Origin: JBMNEH01 sp050948665
GTDB taxonomy: Bacteria > Bacillota > Clostridia > Christensenellales > UMGS416
Reading direction: 5' to 3'
Assembly: GCA_050948665.1 (NCBI GenBank)
Contig: JBMNEH010000001.1
Span: 2,046,001-2,110,000, forward strand
Length of the DNA stretch: 64,000 nucleotides
A program made the position numbers and the translations under genes. Below the pieces are notes generated by a model, which saw nothing but the letters and a program-made list of their open reading frames with translations, did no database searches and was not told the origin of the DNA. Each line of letters begins with the position of its first letter. The first letter of the stretch is position 1. Positions 26,713 through 36,158 of the stretch are shown piece after piece.

Positions 26713-26754
26713 TATCCCCCCGGCATATTTTGCTTAATAGAAAGGGGAAAGAGC

Positions 26755-27990
26755 ATGGATATGTTAAGGCAGGATGCCAATCACATCATGGCGGCGGCGA
26801 TCAAAGCAGCTCTTCCGGATACGGCAGTCAAAAAAGCGATTGCCAAGCTGCCTGCACATGAGGGAAAGCTCGTGCTCGTATCGGTGGGCAAGGCTGCTTG
26901 GCAAATGGCAGCTGCCGCGGTCAGCGCATTGGGTAATCGCATCAACGATGGTGTGGTGATCACCAAATACGACCATGCCAAGGGTGATTTGCAGAACGTC
27001 CGTATCTTTGAAGCGGGACATCCTATCCCCGATGAGAATTCGTTCAAGGCAACGCAAGCGGCAATCGATCTTGTTAGGCCACTCGGCGAGCACGATCTTG
27101 TATTATTTCTTCTTTCGGGCGGTGGTTCCTCGCTATTTGAAAAGCCACTCATCAGCGGTGATGCACTGCGGGAGCTGACCAGGCAGCTTCTTGCCTCGGG
27201 TGCGGATATCGTGGAGATGAACACGGTAAGAAAACGGCTTTCTGCAGTCAAGGGTGGTAGGTTTGCTCAGCTGTGCGCACCCGCTCGCGTGTTCTCCGTC
27301 GTTCTCTCAGATATCATCGGCGACCCTCTCGCAATGATCGCATCAGGCCCCGCCTATCCCGATAGTTCCACCTGCGAGCATGCGCTTGCCGTAGTGGAAA
27401 AGTACAATCTCAAGTTCGATCCGGATACGCTTAATCTACTCAATATTGAAACACCTAAATTCCTTGATAATGTGTACACCATGATTACGGGCAGTGTACG
27501 CCAACTCTGTGAGACCGCAGCGGAGGAGAGCATAAAGCTCGGATACCGCCCCATTCCGCTAACGGTGAGTCTCTGCTGCGAAGCACGCGAAGCGGGGAGT
27601 TTTCTTGCCTCGATTGCTGCGTATTATCAGGATAGCAAAGAATCACTTGCGTTCCTTGCCGGCGGTGAAACGGTAGTACGCCTGACGGGAAGCGGTCTCG
27701 GTGGTCGCAACCAGGAGATCGCGCTGTCTGCGGCGCAGGGCATTGCGGGTATGCAGAACACGGCGGTGTTTTCCTTCGGCAGCGACGGTACAGACGGGCC
27801 GACCGATGCGGCAGGAGGTTATGTTGATGGCACAACCGCATTAAAGCTTCAAGCGCAAGGCATCTCGATCCCTGGCATGCTTAAAAATAACGATGCATAC
27901 CATGCCTTAAAGGCAACGGACAGCCTTATCTTCACAGGCGCAACAGGCACGAACGTCAACGACTTGACTGTGCTGCTCATCAAACGATAA
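26755..27990 (+). CDS. Glycerate 2-kinase (MOFRL family)
   Basis: A 411-residue enzyme making 2-phosphoglycerate from D-glycerate and ATP, feeding lower glycolysis. Family marks are SVGKAAWQMA near 42-51, GHPIPDENS, LLSGGGSSLFEKP near 120, and the C-terminal FGSDGTDGPTDAAGG. The DUF4147 N-terminal and MOFRL C-terminal domains are both complete. It ends the TRAP cluster and shows that at least one product of the imported compound is glycerate. Confidence 0.92.
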   Translation: MDMLRQDANHIMAAAIKAALPDTAVKKAIAKLPAHEGKLVLVSVGKAAWQMAAAAVSALGNRINDGVVITKYDHAKGDLQNVRIFEAGHPIPDENSFKATQAAIDLVRPLGEHDLVLFLLSGGGSSLFEKPLISGDALRELTRQLLASGADIVEMNTVRKRLSAVKGGRFAQLCAPARVFSVVLSDIIGDPLAMIASGPAYPDSSTCEHALAVVEKYNLKFDPDTLNLLNIETPKFLDNVYTMITGSVRQLCETAAEESIKLGYRPIPLTVSLCCEAREAGSFLASIAAYYQDSKESLAFLAGGETVVRLTGSGLGGRNQEIALSAAQGIAGMQNTAVFSFGSDGTDGPTDAAGGYVDGTTALKLQAQGISIPGMLKNNDAYHALKATDSLIFTGATGTNVNDLTVLLIKR

Positions 27991-28023
27991 AATATTATTA
28001 TAATTCGATGGAGGGGCATTATC

Positions 28024-28515
28024 TTGGATACGGAATCGAGAGTTCTATATGAATGGATCCCCGGTGACGGAGTAAAGAAACGAATCATTCTATTTGCGAT
28101 AATTCGAGGAATTATTGCTGGATTATTGCTAAACACAGTATGGATTTATGAGAAATTCTCATCTGGCAACGCACAGGTTTTGAGTGTCATTATGTGTAAC
28201 GTTGTTGTTGTGTTAGCGATTTTTATGCTCATAATCAATATAATTGTGCGTTTTAAACATTTAAAAGTGATGCGTTGCGCTCTCACCGAAAGCAATCTGG
28301 AGGGAGTTCTCTTCCCTTTTAAAGATCGGAATAAGACTGTACAGCCTTACAAATTCTCAATACCTCTAGAAAACATTGAGGCGGTTCAGGTTCGCTTTGG
28401 TTTATTATTTATTACTGTTTCCACACAAACGATCGTTCTCTATGATTATGAAAATTTAAGGACAATAGCCGCTGCTATTACGAATGCAATGGACATTTCA
28501 AAGAATACGGATTGA
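28024..28515 (+). CDS. Small membrane protein with PH-like C-terminal domain
   Basis: A 163-residue protein with two close transmembrane helices (about 21-41 and 51-73) and a 75-residue cytoplasmic beta-rich domain starting FKHLKVMRCALTESNLEG and containing IPLENIEAVQVRFG, a pattern of bacterial PH-like (bPH2) domains. It starts with TTG at 28024, with GGAGGGG 8 nt upstream. Function unknown. A decayed relative follows at 28790. Confidence 0.55.
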   Translation: MDTESRVLYEWIPGDGVKKRIILFAIIRGIIAGLLLNTVWIYEKFSSGNAQVLSVIMCNVVVVLAIFMLIINIIVRFKHLKVMRCALTESNLEGVLFPFKDRNKTVQPYKFSIPLENIEAVQVRFGLLFITVSTQTIVLYDYENLRTIAAAITNAMDISKNTD

Positions 28516-29443
28516 AACAGGTGGCTGCCGCAGAAAGAGCCGCTGCCCGTGAACATTCATAACATAAGCGCCGCAGAGTTTGGTAGATGCGTTCCATAAA
28601 ACCTGTCTCGAAACAATGATCCCGATGAGATAACATAATATGCGAATAAATATGTTGTGTTTGTACTATTGCATAGTCGACGTTAGCTTTCTGGAATACT
28701 AAAAACTAACCGAGTTATCTCAGCTTTTGTTGACGCATTAAAAAATTATTGACTTAGATGCAGGATAATTAGCGTCATTAACGCTCTGGTTGGTTTGGAT
28801 CAGGATATCATAATTCCGGGAAGATGTATAAACTTCATTTGATTTTGAAGAAACGATACCGGTGCGCTTTGGGGCAGCACTCCTTATTATCACAGAACAG
28901 CATATGATTCATTTCATGTAGCTCTAGCACGGTCCTCTATCTGAAAAAGATACACTTGAAGGGTTAATACACCCCCTGAAAAGTTCGGATAGATTATTGT
29001 AATACGTACGTAGATTTATGCGTTGTGCTTTTAATAATACTTCATACCTTTTAAGGAAACGCTTCGAAAGTGTACAATTTTGTATTAAAGAAGTCTTTCA
29101 TATAAGAACATTAGTATTGTACAATACTGACGTTCTTGTTTTTCTCACAGTAGTCTGTCAGAAGGTCTTGTCGGCAAGATTTTTCTGCGGTTTTTCCCTT
29201 TCTGTCATTTGTAAAACTACATGTAAATTCCTTATTGCGCCCGTCAAACGGGAATCGCCACAACCCCGCAAGGGAAAAGTGGAACTTTTGTCGAATAGCC
29301 AGAAGTATAAACCGAAAAGATGGCACAGGCTACTGCAAAGATTAAAAATTTCGCCTCGGAGCAACCCGGTCAAACAGGGAACCATGCCATAAAACCCGAG
29401 GGATCCACGGATAAAACAGGTCAAACCTTACGGAGCTTTCAAA
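28516..29443. other. AT-rich gap at the right edge of the TRAP region
   Basis: Apart from the pseudogene near 28790-28995, no gene is supported. An open frame at 29018-29392 has no family resemblance, no good ribosome site and atypical composition. Confidence 0.45.
28790..28995 (+). pseudogene. Decayed copy of the PH-like membrane protein gene
   Basis: From 28835 one frame reads SFDFEETIPVRFGAALLIIT and ends at a TAG at 28919; it matches SIPLENIEAVQVRFGLLFIT of the gene at 28024. A different frame continues as HGPLSEKDTLEGLIHPLK, similar in position to the last helix. Upstream pieces (DQDIIIPG) lie in another frame. So a paralog decayed by frameshifts. Confidence 0.5.
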
Positions 29444-29893
29444 ATGAGAATATGCGGTATTCATATAAAAAATGACGGACATACAGACCCGAAAAGGAAC
29501 GCGGCCATGGGCGCGCTGATCGGTGCGCTCGGTGCGCTCTTGTCCTATGTGCTTTCCATATGCATCATCCGCTCTCTGGGAATGGTCTATGCCCTGCTTT
29601 CGCCCCTGCTTGGCGTGGACCGGCACTCCGCGGCAATCTTTGCTGCAGCGCTCTGTCAGTTAAAGAATGCGTCGGTTACGCCGCCTATCCTGCCCGCTTT
29701 GATGATGGGCTTGTTCATGGGCATGATCGCGGGCGGTCTGTTCATGAAAACCGACAGACGCAGGATTTGGATGACGATCGCCATCGCGCTGCTGCTCCTC
29801 CCTTTCTGCCTGTTGTGCGCGGAAGTGAATTCCATCCAGTTTTTCACAGCGGTCAAAATCATCATGGATCTGGTTCGCGGAAATGGAATGTAA
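29444..29893 (+). CDS. Predicted small integral membrane protein
   Basis: A 149-residue protein with three or four hydrophobic helices (about 21-45, 48-58 weak, 83-101, 108-125). No family recognised. It ends 13 bp before the start of the ceramidase-like lipoprotein, so the two are probably cotranscribed, and it may serve the same process. Confidence 0.55.
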   Translation: MRICGIHIKNDGHTDPKRNAAMGALIGALGALLSYVLSICIIRSLGMVYALLSPLLGVDRHSAAIFAAALCQLKNASVTPPILPALMMGLFMGMIAGGLFMKTDRRRIWMTIAIALLLLPFCLLCAEVNSIQFFTAVKIIMDLVRGNGM

Positions 29894-29906
29894 AGGACGG
29901 CGTGAA

Positions 29907-31295
29907 ATGAGGATATGCCTGCTCGCGCTTATGCTTATACTAACGAGCCTCCTGCCAGCATGCGCGGCGGCAAAAGACATCGAGGAGGAAACCATGGCTA
30001 AAACATGGCGGATTGGCTTTGGCTGCGCCGATATCGTTCCTGATCCCGAAAACGTCCAGCCGCTGTACATCTCCGGCTACAATTCCGGACGGGAGATCGG
30101 AGGCGTGCTCGACCTCTGTCAGGCGCGGGCGGTGTCCATCGCTGCCGGGGAAACGAGCGTGCTGCTCATCGGCGTGGACTGCGTCGCCCTGGACAGCGGC
30201 ACGGTAAAAATCATTCGCGGCCGCCTTGCCGATCTGCCCGGCTACGCGGTCAACATCTACGCCACCCACACCCATGCCGGCCCGGATACCCTCGGGCTAT
30301 GGGGACCGCCCGGTGTGGACGGAAAAAACGATGCCTATATGGAGCGGTTGATCGATGCTGTCGAATCGGCTGCCCGTCGGGCCGTGGGATCCCCCAAGGA
30401 CGGCGCCCTTTACTATGGCAAGGTACACACCCCGGACATGCTGTATGATTCCCGATACCCCCATGTGTATGACGAAAACCTGTACCAGCTGCGCTTTGCT
30501 CCCTCGGACGGCGCCGCAGGCATCCGCATGCTTTTCTACGGCGCCCATGCCGAATCCCTGCGCGGGGAGAACCGTATGCTCAGCCGCGATTATCCCGGCC
30601 TGCTGTGTGATTATATCAAAGAGAAAACGGGGGACAACGCCATTTTCATGCCGGGCGCCGTCGGCGGCCTGATCATGACAAGGGAATTCATCCCTGTATT
30701 GACGCAGGAGACCGCCCGAAAGAATCTGCGAATTACCGCGGAAAAGCTGGCCGCATACGTCCTCTCCATTGAGGAGGAGCGCTCCCTTGCCCCCGATATG
30801 GCCTTCACGCGAGCGTCCTTCAGCGTGCCCTTGGACAATCCCGTCTTCGCCCTGTACAAATTCCTCGGGATCTTAAGCAGCGATACGGTGGAAGGCAGGT
30901 CGGCTACCGGCTATCATGTGCGCTCCGAGCTTGCCCTCCTGCGCCTTGACGATCTTACCATCGCCCTGATCCCGGGCGAGATCTTTCCGGAGCTTGTCTG
31001 CGGCGGTGAATACGGCCGTATGAACCCGGAGGGTATAAACCCGAGACCCCTTGCAGGGATTGCCGCGGAACACGGCGGGGGCGAGTTGCTCATCATCGGC
31101 CTTGCCAATGACGAATTGGGTTACATCCTGCCGCCCTCGGATTTTCTTCTGCACAAAGAGAGTCCCTATTTCAAACGAATAAAGGACATGCTCGGCGAGG
31201 ATCATTATGAGGAGACGAATTCCGTTGGCCCGCTGTGCGCCGCTGCCGTCGCCCGGGCGTTTGAGGAGGCTCTCCTGTCGCTTAAGGAAAAGTAA
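29907..31295 (+). CDS. Neutral-ceramidase-like lipoprotein
   Basis: A 462-residue predicted surface hydrolase. The start at 29907 gives a lipoprotein signal with lipobox LLPAC (Cys19) and AAAGGA 9 nt upstream; a longer start would hide it. The mature part matches the neutral ceramidase domain: WRIGFGCADIVPD, ISGYNSGREI, and the metal site ATHTHAGPDT (His121, His123). Unlike the intracellular relative at 6523 it sits outside the membrane. The C-terminal accessory domain of true ceramidases is absent. Substrate could be ceramide or another N-acyl lipid or amide. Confidence 0.75.
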   Translation: MRICLLALMLILTSLLPACAAAKDIEEETMAKTWRIGFGCADIVPDPENVQPLYISGYNSGREIGGVLDLCQARAVSIAAGETSVLLIGVDCVALDSGTVKIIRGRLADLPGYAVNIYATHTHAGPDTLGLWGPPGVDGKNDAYMERLIDAVESAARRAVGSPKDGALYYGKVHTPDMLYDSRYPHVYDENLYQLRFAPSDGAAGIRMLFYGAHAESLRGENRMLSRDYPGLLCDYIKEKTGDNAIFMPGAVGGLIMTREFIPVLTQETARKNLRITAEKLAAYVLSIEEERSLAPDMAFTRASFSVPLDNPVFALYKFLGILSSDTVEGRSATGYHVRSELALLRLDDLTIALIPGEIFPELVCGGEYGRMNPEGINPRPLAGIAAEHGGGELLIIGLANDELGYILPPSDFLLHKESPYFKRIKDMLGEDHYEETNSVGPLCAAAVARAFEEALLSLKEK

Positions 31296-31597
31296 CACAA
31301 TAAAATGCTATTTGTGAGAAATATGTGAAATTAACAAGAAATCAGCGCGATCTTTCGGCGGGGCGGCAGTTTCTTGGTGCAAGAGCGGAAAAACATACAG
31401 TAAGCTTTCCGCTTCAAGGCGCGTATTGACGCCCGGAGAAACCGCGGCATACGCCGGAATTTTACGCAGTCAATACCGGGATTATATGGCCGGATCACGG
31501 CACCGGTGATATAATCAAAAATAAGAAGAGTTTTTTGATGCGTTCTAAAAAACCGTCGTGAAAAATATTGAGTCGTGTTTTGATCGGAGGAGTTTAC
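31296..31597. other. Intergenic region before the NYN gene
   Basis: 300 bp with one stem-capable stretch (GCGGAAA ... TTTCCGC, about 31385-31412) and an extended -10 TGATATAAT at 31507-31515 that can serve the gene at 31598. Confidence 0.5.
31507..31515 (+). promoter_or_regulatory. Extended -10 promoter of the NYN gene
   Basis: TGATATAAT (31507-31515) with no clear -35, about 82 bp before the start codon; the same nine bases occur at 1634-1642. Confidence 0.5.
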
Positions 31598-32488
31598 ATG
31601 GAAGGGAAAGCTGTGTTTCATGATCAGCGAAGCAATGCAGCGGTTTTCATTGATTATGAAAATGTCCACAGGACATTATTGGCCCGGCATACGAATATCC
31701 TGCGTCTTGCTTTTTTTGAGAAATTACGGAAATGGTGTTCTGAAAGGCAGCGTAGAGTTGTCAGAATCGTAGTATACTGCAATTTTGATATGACAGATTT
31801 GTATGAGTCATATCACCAATCCACTTTGCAGAGCTACGGGGTGGAAACAGTTCACACATCCAATCAAGGGAAAAATTATGCCGACTTAAAGATTACGATC
31901 GATGTGCTTACCTCAATGTACTCAAATCACAATATTGATGAGTTTTTCATCATGTCCAACGATAAGGATATGACGCCCCTTCTCAATACCATCAGAGAGA
32001 ATAAGAGGAGCGTTTCCGTCATCACAACAGGGGATACCTATAACCTCTCAATGTGCGAGTTTGCCGACGCTCACATCACACTGGAAGAAATCTGCGAAAC
32101 ATCTATCGATCAAAGGATCATTGACAGTATTGCGAAAAATTATTGGAATAATTTTACTGCGTATGTTGACAGGCAAATCTCCGACTATCCGGGTAAAAAC
32201 AAATATACGCATATAGAGCTTATTTATGTGCTGTCGAATGAAATAAAATATTCAAAAATAATGAACTATGAATTAGCAACCATGATCAAGGATTTTTATG
32301 ATAATGAGGATATTTTCTTCTACAATTATTACTACTACGGCAAAGCCTATGCCGCATTCGCGCCCGTGCGTCGAAAAGACGAATTGATCGCTCTGAAGAT
32401 CATCAATGAGGCTGATATCCTCCCGTCATATGACCTTCAGACGGTTATCGGTGAATTGTACGAGAACGCGTCCAAAGGAAACTATTGA
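31598..32488 (+). CDS. NYN (PIN-like) domain protein, LabA/DUF88 family
   Basis: A 296-residue protein. Residues 12-165 form a NYN domain, a PIN-like ribonuclease fold: acidic positions in FIDYENVH (start), NYADLKITIDVL (middle) and FFIMSNDKDMTPLL (second motif) are those that bind the metal. So single-strand RNA cleavage is plausible. The C-terminal 130 residues are helical with a Tyr-rich segment (FFYNYYYYGKAYA) and resemble the OST-HTH/LOTUS type only loosely. GGAGGAG 6 nt before the ATG decides the start. Single-gene unit; no antitoxin is present. Confidence 0.8.
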   Translation: MEGKAVFHDQRSNAAVFIDYENVHRTLLARHTNILRLAFFEKLRKWCSERQRRVVRIVVYCNFDMTDLYESYHQSTLQSYGVETVHTSNQGKNYADLKITIDVLTSMYSNHNIDEFFIMSNDKDMTPLLNTIRENKRSVSVITTGDTYNLSMCEFADAHITLEEICETSIDQRIIDSIAKNYWNNFTAYVDRQISDYPGKNKYTHIELIYVLSNEIKYSKIMNYELATMIKDFYDNEDIFFYNYYYYGKAYAAFAPVRRKDELIALKIINEADILPSYDLQTVIGELYENASKGNY

Positions 32489-32591
32489 CTTTTTGTAAGG
32501 TAAGGGCGTAATGCGCTCCCGCTTTGGAGCGTATTGTACCATGGAGGACGATCGCTCTTTGCGCGGCAGGCAACCGTATAGCCGAAGTTTC

Positions 32592-32620
32592 AAAAAGCCC
32601 CGTTTGCGCGGGGCTTATTT
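32592..32620 (+). terminator. Terminator after the NYN gene
   Basis: AAGCCCCG (32595-32602) pairs with CGGGGCTT (32609-32616), preceded by A-run and followed by ATTTT. It can also serve the PPK1 gene from the other side, through the A-run. Confidence 0.75.
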
Positions 32621-32708
32621 TGTGATTTGATGATATTTGCTTGCGCGGAGCGCAAAGCAAACGGAACGCATGCGCTTCTCAACCGAATGCCGCGCCCGAC
32701 AGTACCGC

Positions 32709-34835
32709 TCACCGCTTGATGATCTTTTCCATGAAAGCGCGCAGCCTGTCCGCGAAGCCCGGTTTTTTAACCTCCCTCTCTATCGGAATATGGGGCGAAT
32801 GGACCATAAAGTGCGATTGTGAACTGAGCGGCACAGCGCCCTGCTTACGGCTGTAGGTGCCGTCGGGGAGCATAAAGCTTGCCTTCGCGGTATCCCGCAG
32901 TCCGACCTCCAGCATCCATCTCAATTGCTCCTTCAGCACGGGATCCAGCACCGGGCAGGCGATCTCCACCCGGCGAATAAGATTACGGGTCATCAAATCG
33001 GCGGAAGAGATATAGTATTCCGCCTCTTTCCCCCGCCCAAAGCAGTAAATACGGGAGTGCTCCAAGTACCGGCCGACAATGCTGGTAATATGGATATTTT
33101 CCGTATAGCCCGGGATCCCCGGTAAAATACAGCATATGCCGCGGATAATGAGCTGTATCTCCACACCGGCCTGCGAGGCCTGCATCATCTTATCTATGAT
33201 CTCCCGCTCGGTAACGGAGTTGGCTTTGATGCAAACATAGCCCTCCTCCCCCAGGGCGATCTGCGCGTCGATCTTCTCCATCAGCATATTCTTGATGCGG
33301 AAGGGGGAAACGCACAGCTTTGTGTATTGACCCTCCAGTTCGTCGATCAGCATGTTTCTGAAAAAAGCTGCCGCGTCTTCGCCAATCTCTGTATCGGCGG
33401 TCATCAGGCTCAGATCCGTGTACATGGCGTTGGTTTTCTCATTATAGTTTCCGGTGCCGATTTGCGTAATATAGCTCATTCTATTGCGGTTACGCATAGT
33501 GATCAGGCATACTTTGCTGTGACATTTGAAATCTTCCGCGCCGTATATGACCTGGCATCCGGATTCCTCCAGTATATCCGACCATCCCAGATTGTTTTCC
33601 TCATCAAACCGGGCGCGCAGCTCTATGAGAACCAATACTTCCTTTCCGTTTTCCGCCGCGCGGCTGAGGATTTGCGCGATTCTTGAAGATTCCGCCAGGC
33701 GGTAAATGGTAATCTTGATGGACAGCACATATGGGTCCTCCGCCGCCTCACTCAAAAGCCGCAGGAAAGGTTCTACCGAATCATACGGGTACGATAAAAG
33801 CCTGTCATGCTGCTGCACCTGTGTTAATATTTTTTCGTTTGGATCCAGATCCTCCGGCCAACGAGCCTTATAGGGCGTATACAGCAGCTTCGGGGTAAGC
33901 TCTTTCGGCAGTTCGTCGATCAAACGAAATGCATATTGCATATTCAGCGGGCAACTGTCAATAAAGATTTGGTAGGAGCTGACCTTGATCATATCGGTAA
34001 TGCGCTCATAAAAATCTTCCGATATCGCCGTGCTCAGCTCCAGCCGTACAACACCCAAGCGCTTGCGCCTTTTGAGCAGCTCCTTCATAAGGAAACGATA
34101 ATCTTCTTCTCTGTCTTCAAATCTTTCGTCATCAATGCTGAGATCCGCGTTGCGTGTTACGCAAAGAATGCAGCTTTCCTTGGCGGTATATGAACCGAAA
34201 AGCGTCGGCAGCCTGTGCAAAAGAATGTTTTCCATGCGAACAAAGCGCTTCCCGTCCGGCAGCATAAGAACCGGCGGCAGGCTCTCGGGAAGCGGCGCGA
34301 TGCCGATCGCCTTTTTGCTCTTTTTTCCGTCCAGCAATGCCACAACATAAAGATTTTTATTGGCAAAATGCGGAACGGGGTGGTTCGGTCCGACAACAAA
34401 CGGGGAAAGGATCGGCAGCATCTCCGCTTTGAAAAAACGATTGACCCATTTCATCTCATCGGCAGTCAGGTCCTCCATCCCGACATCCCGGATCCCGTAG
34501 CTCTTCAGCGTTTCCATCACCGCCGTATAAATCTGCTCTTTCATGACCAGCAGCTCGGGAACGGCGCGATAGATATACTGCAGCTGCTCGGAAGCCGTCC
34601 AGCCGGTTTTGTTGTCCGTGTCATCCGGCCTCATGCGGGAAATATCAAAGAGGCTGCCTACACGCACCATAAAGAATTCATCCAGATTGCTGCAAAAAAT
34701 AGAGACGAATTTTAAACGCTCCAACGCGGGAACCGAAACATCCGCCGCCTCCTCCAGCACACGTTTATTGAAACGCAGCCAACTCAGCTCTCTGTTTTGC
34801 GTGTATTGATATCTTTCCTGAGTAATTTCTGACAT
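32709..34835 (-). CDS. ppk1: Polyphosphate kinase 1
   Basis: A 708-residue enzyme that makes inorganic polyphosphate from ATP. It has the N-terminal helical domain (NRELSWLRFNKRVLEEA at 14-30), the head domain and the two PLD-like C-terminal domains. His439 in FKCHSKVCLI is the phosphorylated residue, and His593 in LEHSRIY the second catalytic His. Start is set at 34835, where AAGGG precedes by 5 nt and the protein begins just ahead of the conserved NRELSW; longer starts add unrelated sequence. It overlaps the end of ppx by 52 bp, so translation is probably coupled. Confidence 0.95.
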   Translation of the reverse strand: MSEITQERYQYTQNRELSWLRFNKRVLEEAADVSVPALERLKFVSIFCSNLDEFFMVRVGSLFDISRMRPDDTDNKTGWTASEQLQYIYRAVPELLVMKEQIYTAVMETLKSYGIRDVGMEDLTADEMKWVNRFFKAEMLPILSPFVVGPNHPVPHFANKNLYVVALLDGKKSKKAIGIAPLPESLPPVLMLPDGKRFVRMENILLHRLPTLFGSYTAKESCILCVTRNADLSIDDERFEDREEDYRFLMKELLKRRKRLGVVRLELSTAISEDFYERITDMIKVSSYQIFIDSCPLNMQYAFRLIDELPKELTPKLLYTPYKARWPEDLDPNEKILTQVQQHDRLLSYPYDSVEPFLRLLSEAAEDPYVLSIKITIYRLAESSRIAQILSRAAENGKEVLVLIELRARFDEENNLGWSDILEESGCQVIYGAEDFKCHSKVCLITMRNRNRMSYITQIGTGNYNEKTNAMYTDLSLMTADTEIGEDAAAFFRNMLIDELEGQYTKLCVSPFRIKNMLMEKIDAQIALGEEGYVCIKANSVTEREIIDKMMQASQAGVEIQLIIRGICCILPGIPGYTENIHITSIVGRYLEHSRIYCFGRGKEAEYYISSADLMTRNLIRRVEIACPVLDPVLKEQLRWMLEVGLRDTAKASFMLPDGTYSRKQGAVPLSSQSHFMVHSPHIPIEREVKKPGFADRLRAFMEKIIKR

Positions 34836-35722
34836 AAATACCCTTCCCTTAAACCGTATTTGCTGACAACCAACGCGTCGGATCCAAAGCGATTCAAAAC
34901 ATGCCGCAGGATCATCATTCCCGGCACTAATGTATGAATGCGTTCCGCTCCCGTCCACAGTATTAAATCAATGGCTTTTCTGTCCCCGCGGCAAAGTGTC
35001 TTATACAATATATCCAGCTGCTGCGCGGTCATGCTGTTGCTGTTATCCGGGAGGTCGAAAAACTTTTTCGCCATCCTTAGAACGGCGCGCGATGTACCTC
35101 CCACACCGATCATCGGGGAAAACCTGCCCCGGTCGAATGCCGTATCCCCGTCGATTTCTTTTTTCAACATACTCTCGATCCGGATACGTGAGCCTTTGTC
35201 GGGCAAAATTTCCTTTACGCAATTTCGATACAGGCTTAACGAACCTACCGCGAAGCTTTTGGATTTCTGCGCGATGCCGTCTTTGAAAAGCACGACCTCG
35301 GTACTTGCGCCGCCGACATCCGTAAAAACACCCTCGGAAATACTGAGTTCCTCCATGGCGCCCATATAGCCGAGCAGCGCCTCCTCTTCTCCGCTGAGTA
35401 TTTCAATATCATATCCGGTTGCGGCCTCAATGGCTTCAAGGGCTTCCCGGGTATTGGAAACATTGCGCAGTGACGCCGTCGCGAACACGCTTGCTTCATA
35501 AATGTTCAACAGCTCGAGTATCTGCCGGAATTCCGATAACGCGTCGCAGGCGCGGGCAATTCCCTCATCGGACAATGCCCCTCCGCGCACGTAGCTTGCC
35601 AATCCGGCCATGATTTTGTCACGAAATATGATCCTGAATTTCTCTTCGCTATTGACCGCGTACACTGTCAACCGCATAGAGTTGGAACCGATATCGATAA
35701 CCGGTTGTTTCGTGATCGTCAT
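34784..35722 (-). CDS. ppx: Ppx/GppA family exopolyphosphatase
   Basis: A 312-residue ASKHA-fold phosphatase that trims polyphosphate or converts pppGpp to ppGpp. Marks: VIDIGSNSMRLTVY (phosphate loop 1), ILSGEEEALLGYMG with the catalytic Glu, FTDVGGASTEVVLF (second loop), and GVGGTSRAVLRMA. It is the short form, without the C-terminal HD domain seen in long Ppx. It is directly upstream of ppk1, so synthesis and breakdown are coexpressed. Confidence 0.92.
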   Translation of the reverse strand: MTITKQPVIDIGSNSMRLTVYAVNSEEKFRIIFRDKIMAGLASYVRGGALSDEGIARACDALSEFRQILELLNIYEASVFATASLRNVSNTREALEAIEAATGYDIEILSGEEEALLGYMGAMEELSISEGVFTDVGGASTEVVLFKDGIAQKSKSFAVGSLSLYRNCVKEILPDKGSRIRIESMLKKEIDGDTAFDRGRFSPMIGVGGTSRAVLRMAKKFFDLPDNSNSMTAQQLDILYKTLCRGDRKAIDLILWTGAERIHTLVPGMMILRHVLNRFGSDALVVSKYGLREGYLCQKLLRKDINTRKTES

Positions 35723-35910
35723 GCTTTGGTACCCTCGGCTTTCCCGCTCGTCTTTTTCGCCGCTTCATCCCGTATGCGGAACACCGGAATTCCCTTGTCC
35801 CTGCCCCTGACGAAGGTTCCCCCTTCCCGGCACGTCTCCGCCGCTTTGCCTGCTTTTCGGTCCTGCCGGCCGTTTTGTCCGTCTCCGCCCTTTCTATCAC
35901 TATACAACAT
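35719..35910 (-). CDS. Possible small basic protein upstream of ppx
   Basis: A 63-residue open frame (MLYSDRKGGDGQ... ending SGKAEGTKA) whose TGA overlaps the ppx ATG as ATGA, a typical sign of coupled translation. It is rich in Lys/Arg/Gly/Glu without a known domain. The nearest purine-rich ribosome site is about 17 nt from the ATG, too far, so it may be a chance frame. Confidence 0.2.
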   Translation of the reverse strand: MLYSDRKGGDGQNGRQDRKAGKAAETCREGGTFVRGRDKGIPVFRIRDEAAKKTSGKAEGTKA

Positions 35911-36158
35911 TAACGCATAAAAGTCATCTCCCCTGCACTCTGTTCCCGTTTTATGTCGTTTCTCCGTGTGTCCCTCCGCGCGGCGGCGTTTTCCTTGACG
36001 CCGCCATCCTGTCAATTTTACTATACCTCTCCTTTGCCCGGAACCATGGCCTTGAAAAATCCGTGTAAATCTTCAACAGCTATATCGGCTGCGGCTCCGC
36101 AAACCCGCGTCAGGCCGCATGCTACAGCGCCTCAACGCGTTGCCGTATTTTTTTCGTC
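35723..36158. other. Region between ppx and the RNA cyclic phosphodiesterase gene
   Basis: 430 bp. Except for the doubtful small frame ending at 35719, I see no gene; no clear terminator is visible after the gene ending at 36159. Confidence 0.4.

Noticed and set aside
29018..29392. 124-residue plus-strand frame before the membrane protein at 29444
   Set aside because: Composition and lack of ribosome site argue against a gene; frames on both strands are equally open.
31598..32488. NYN protein as the toxin of a toxin-antitoxin pair
   Set aside because: No small partner gene lies beside it; it is a lone gene with own promoter and terminator.
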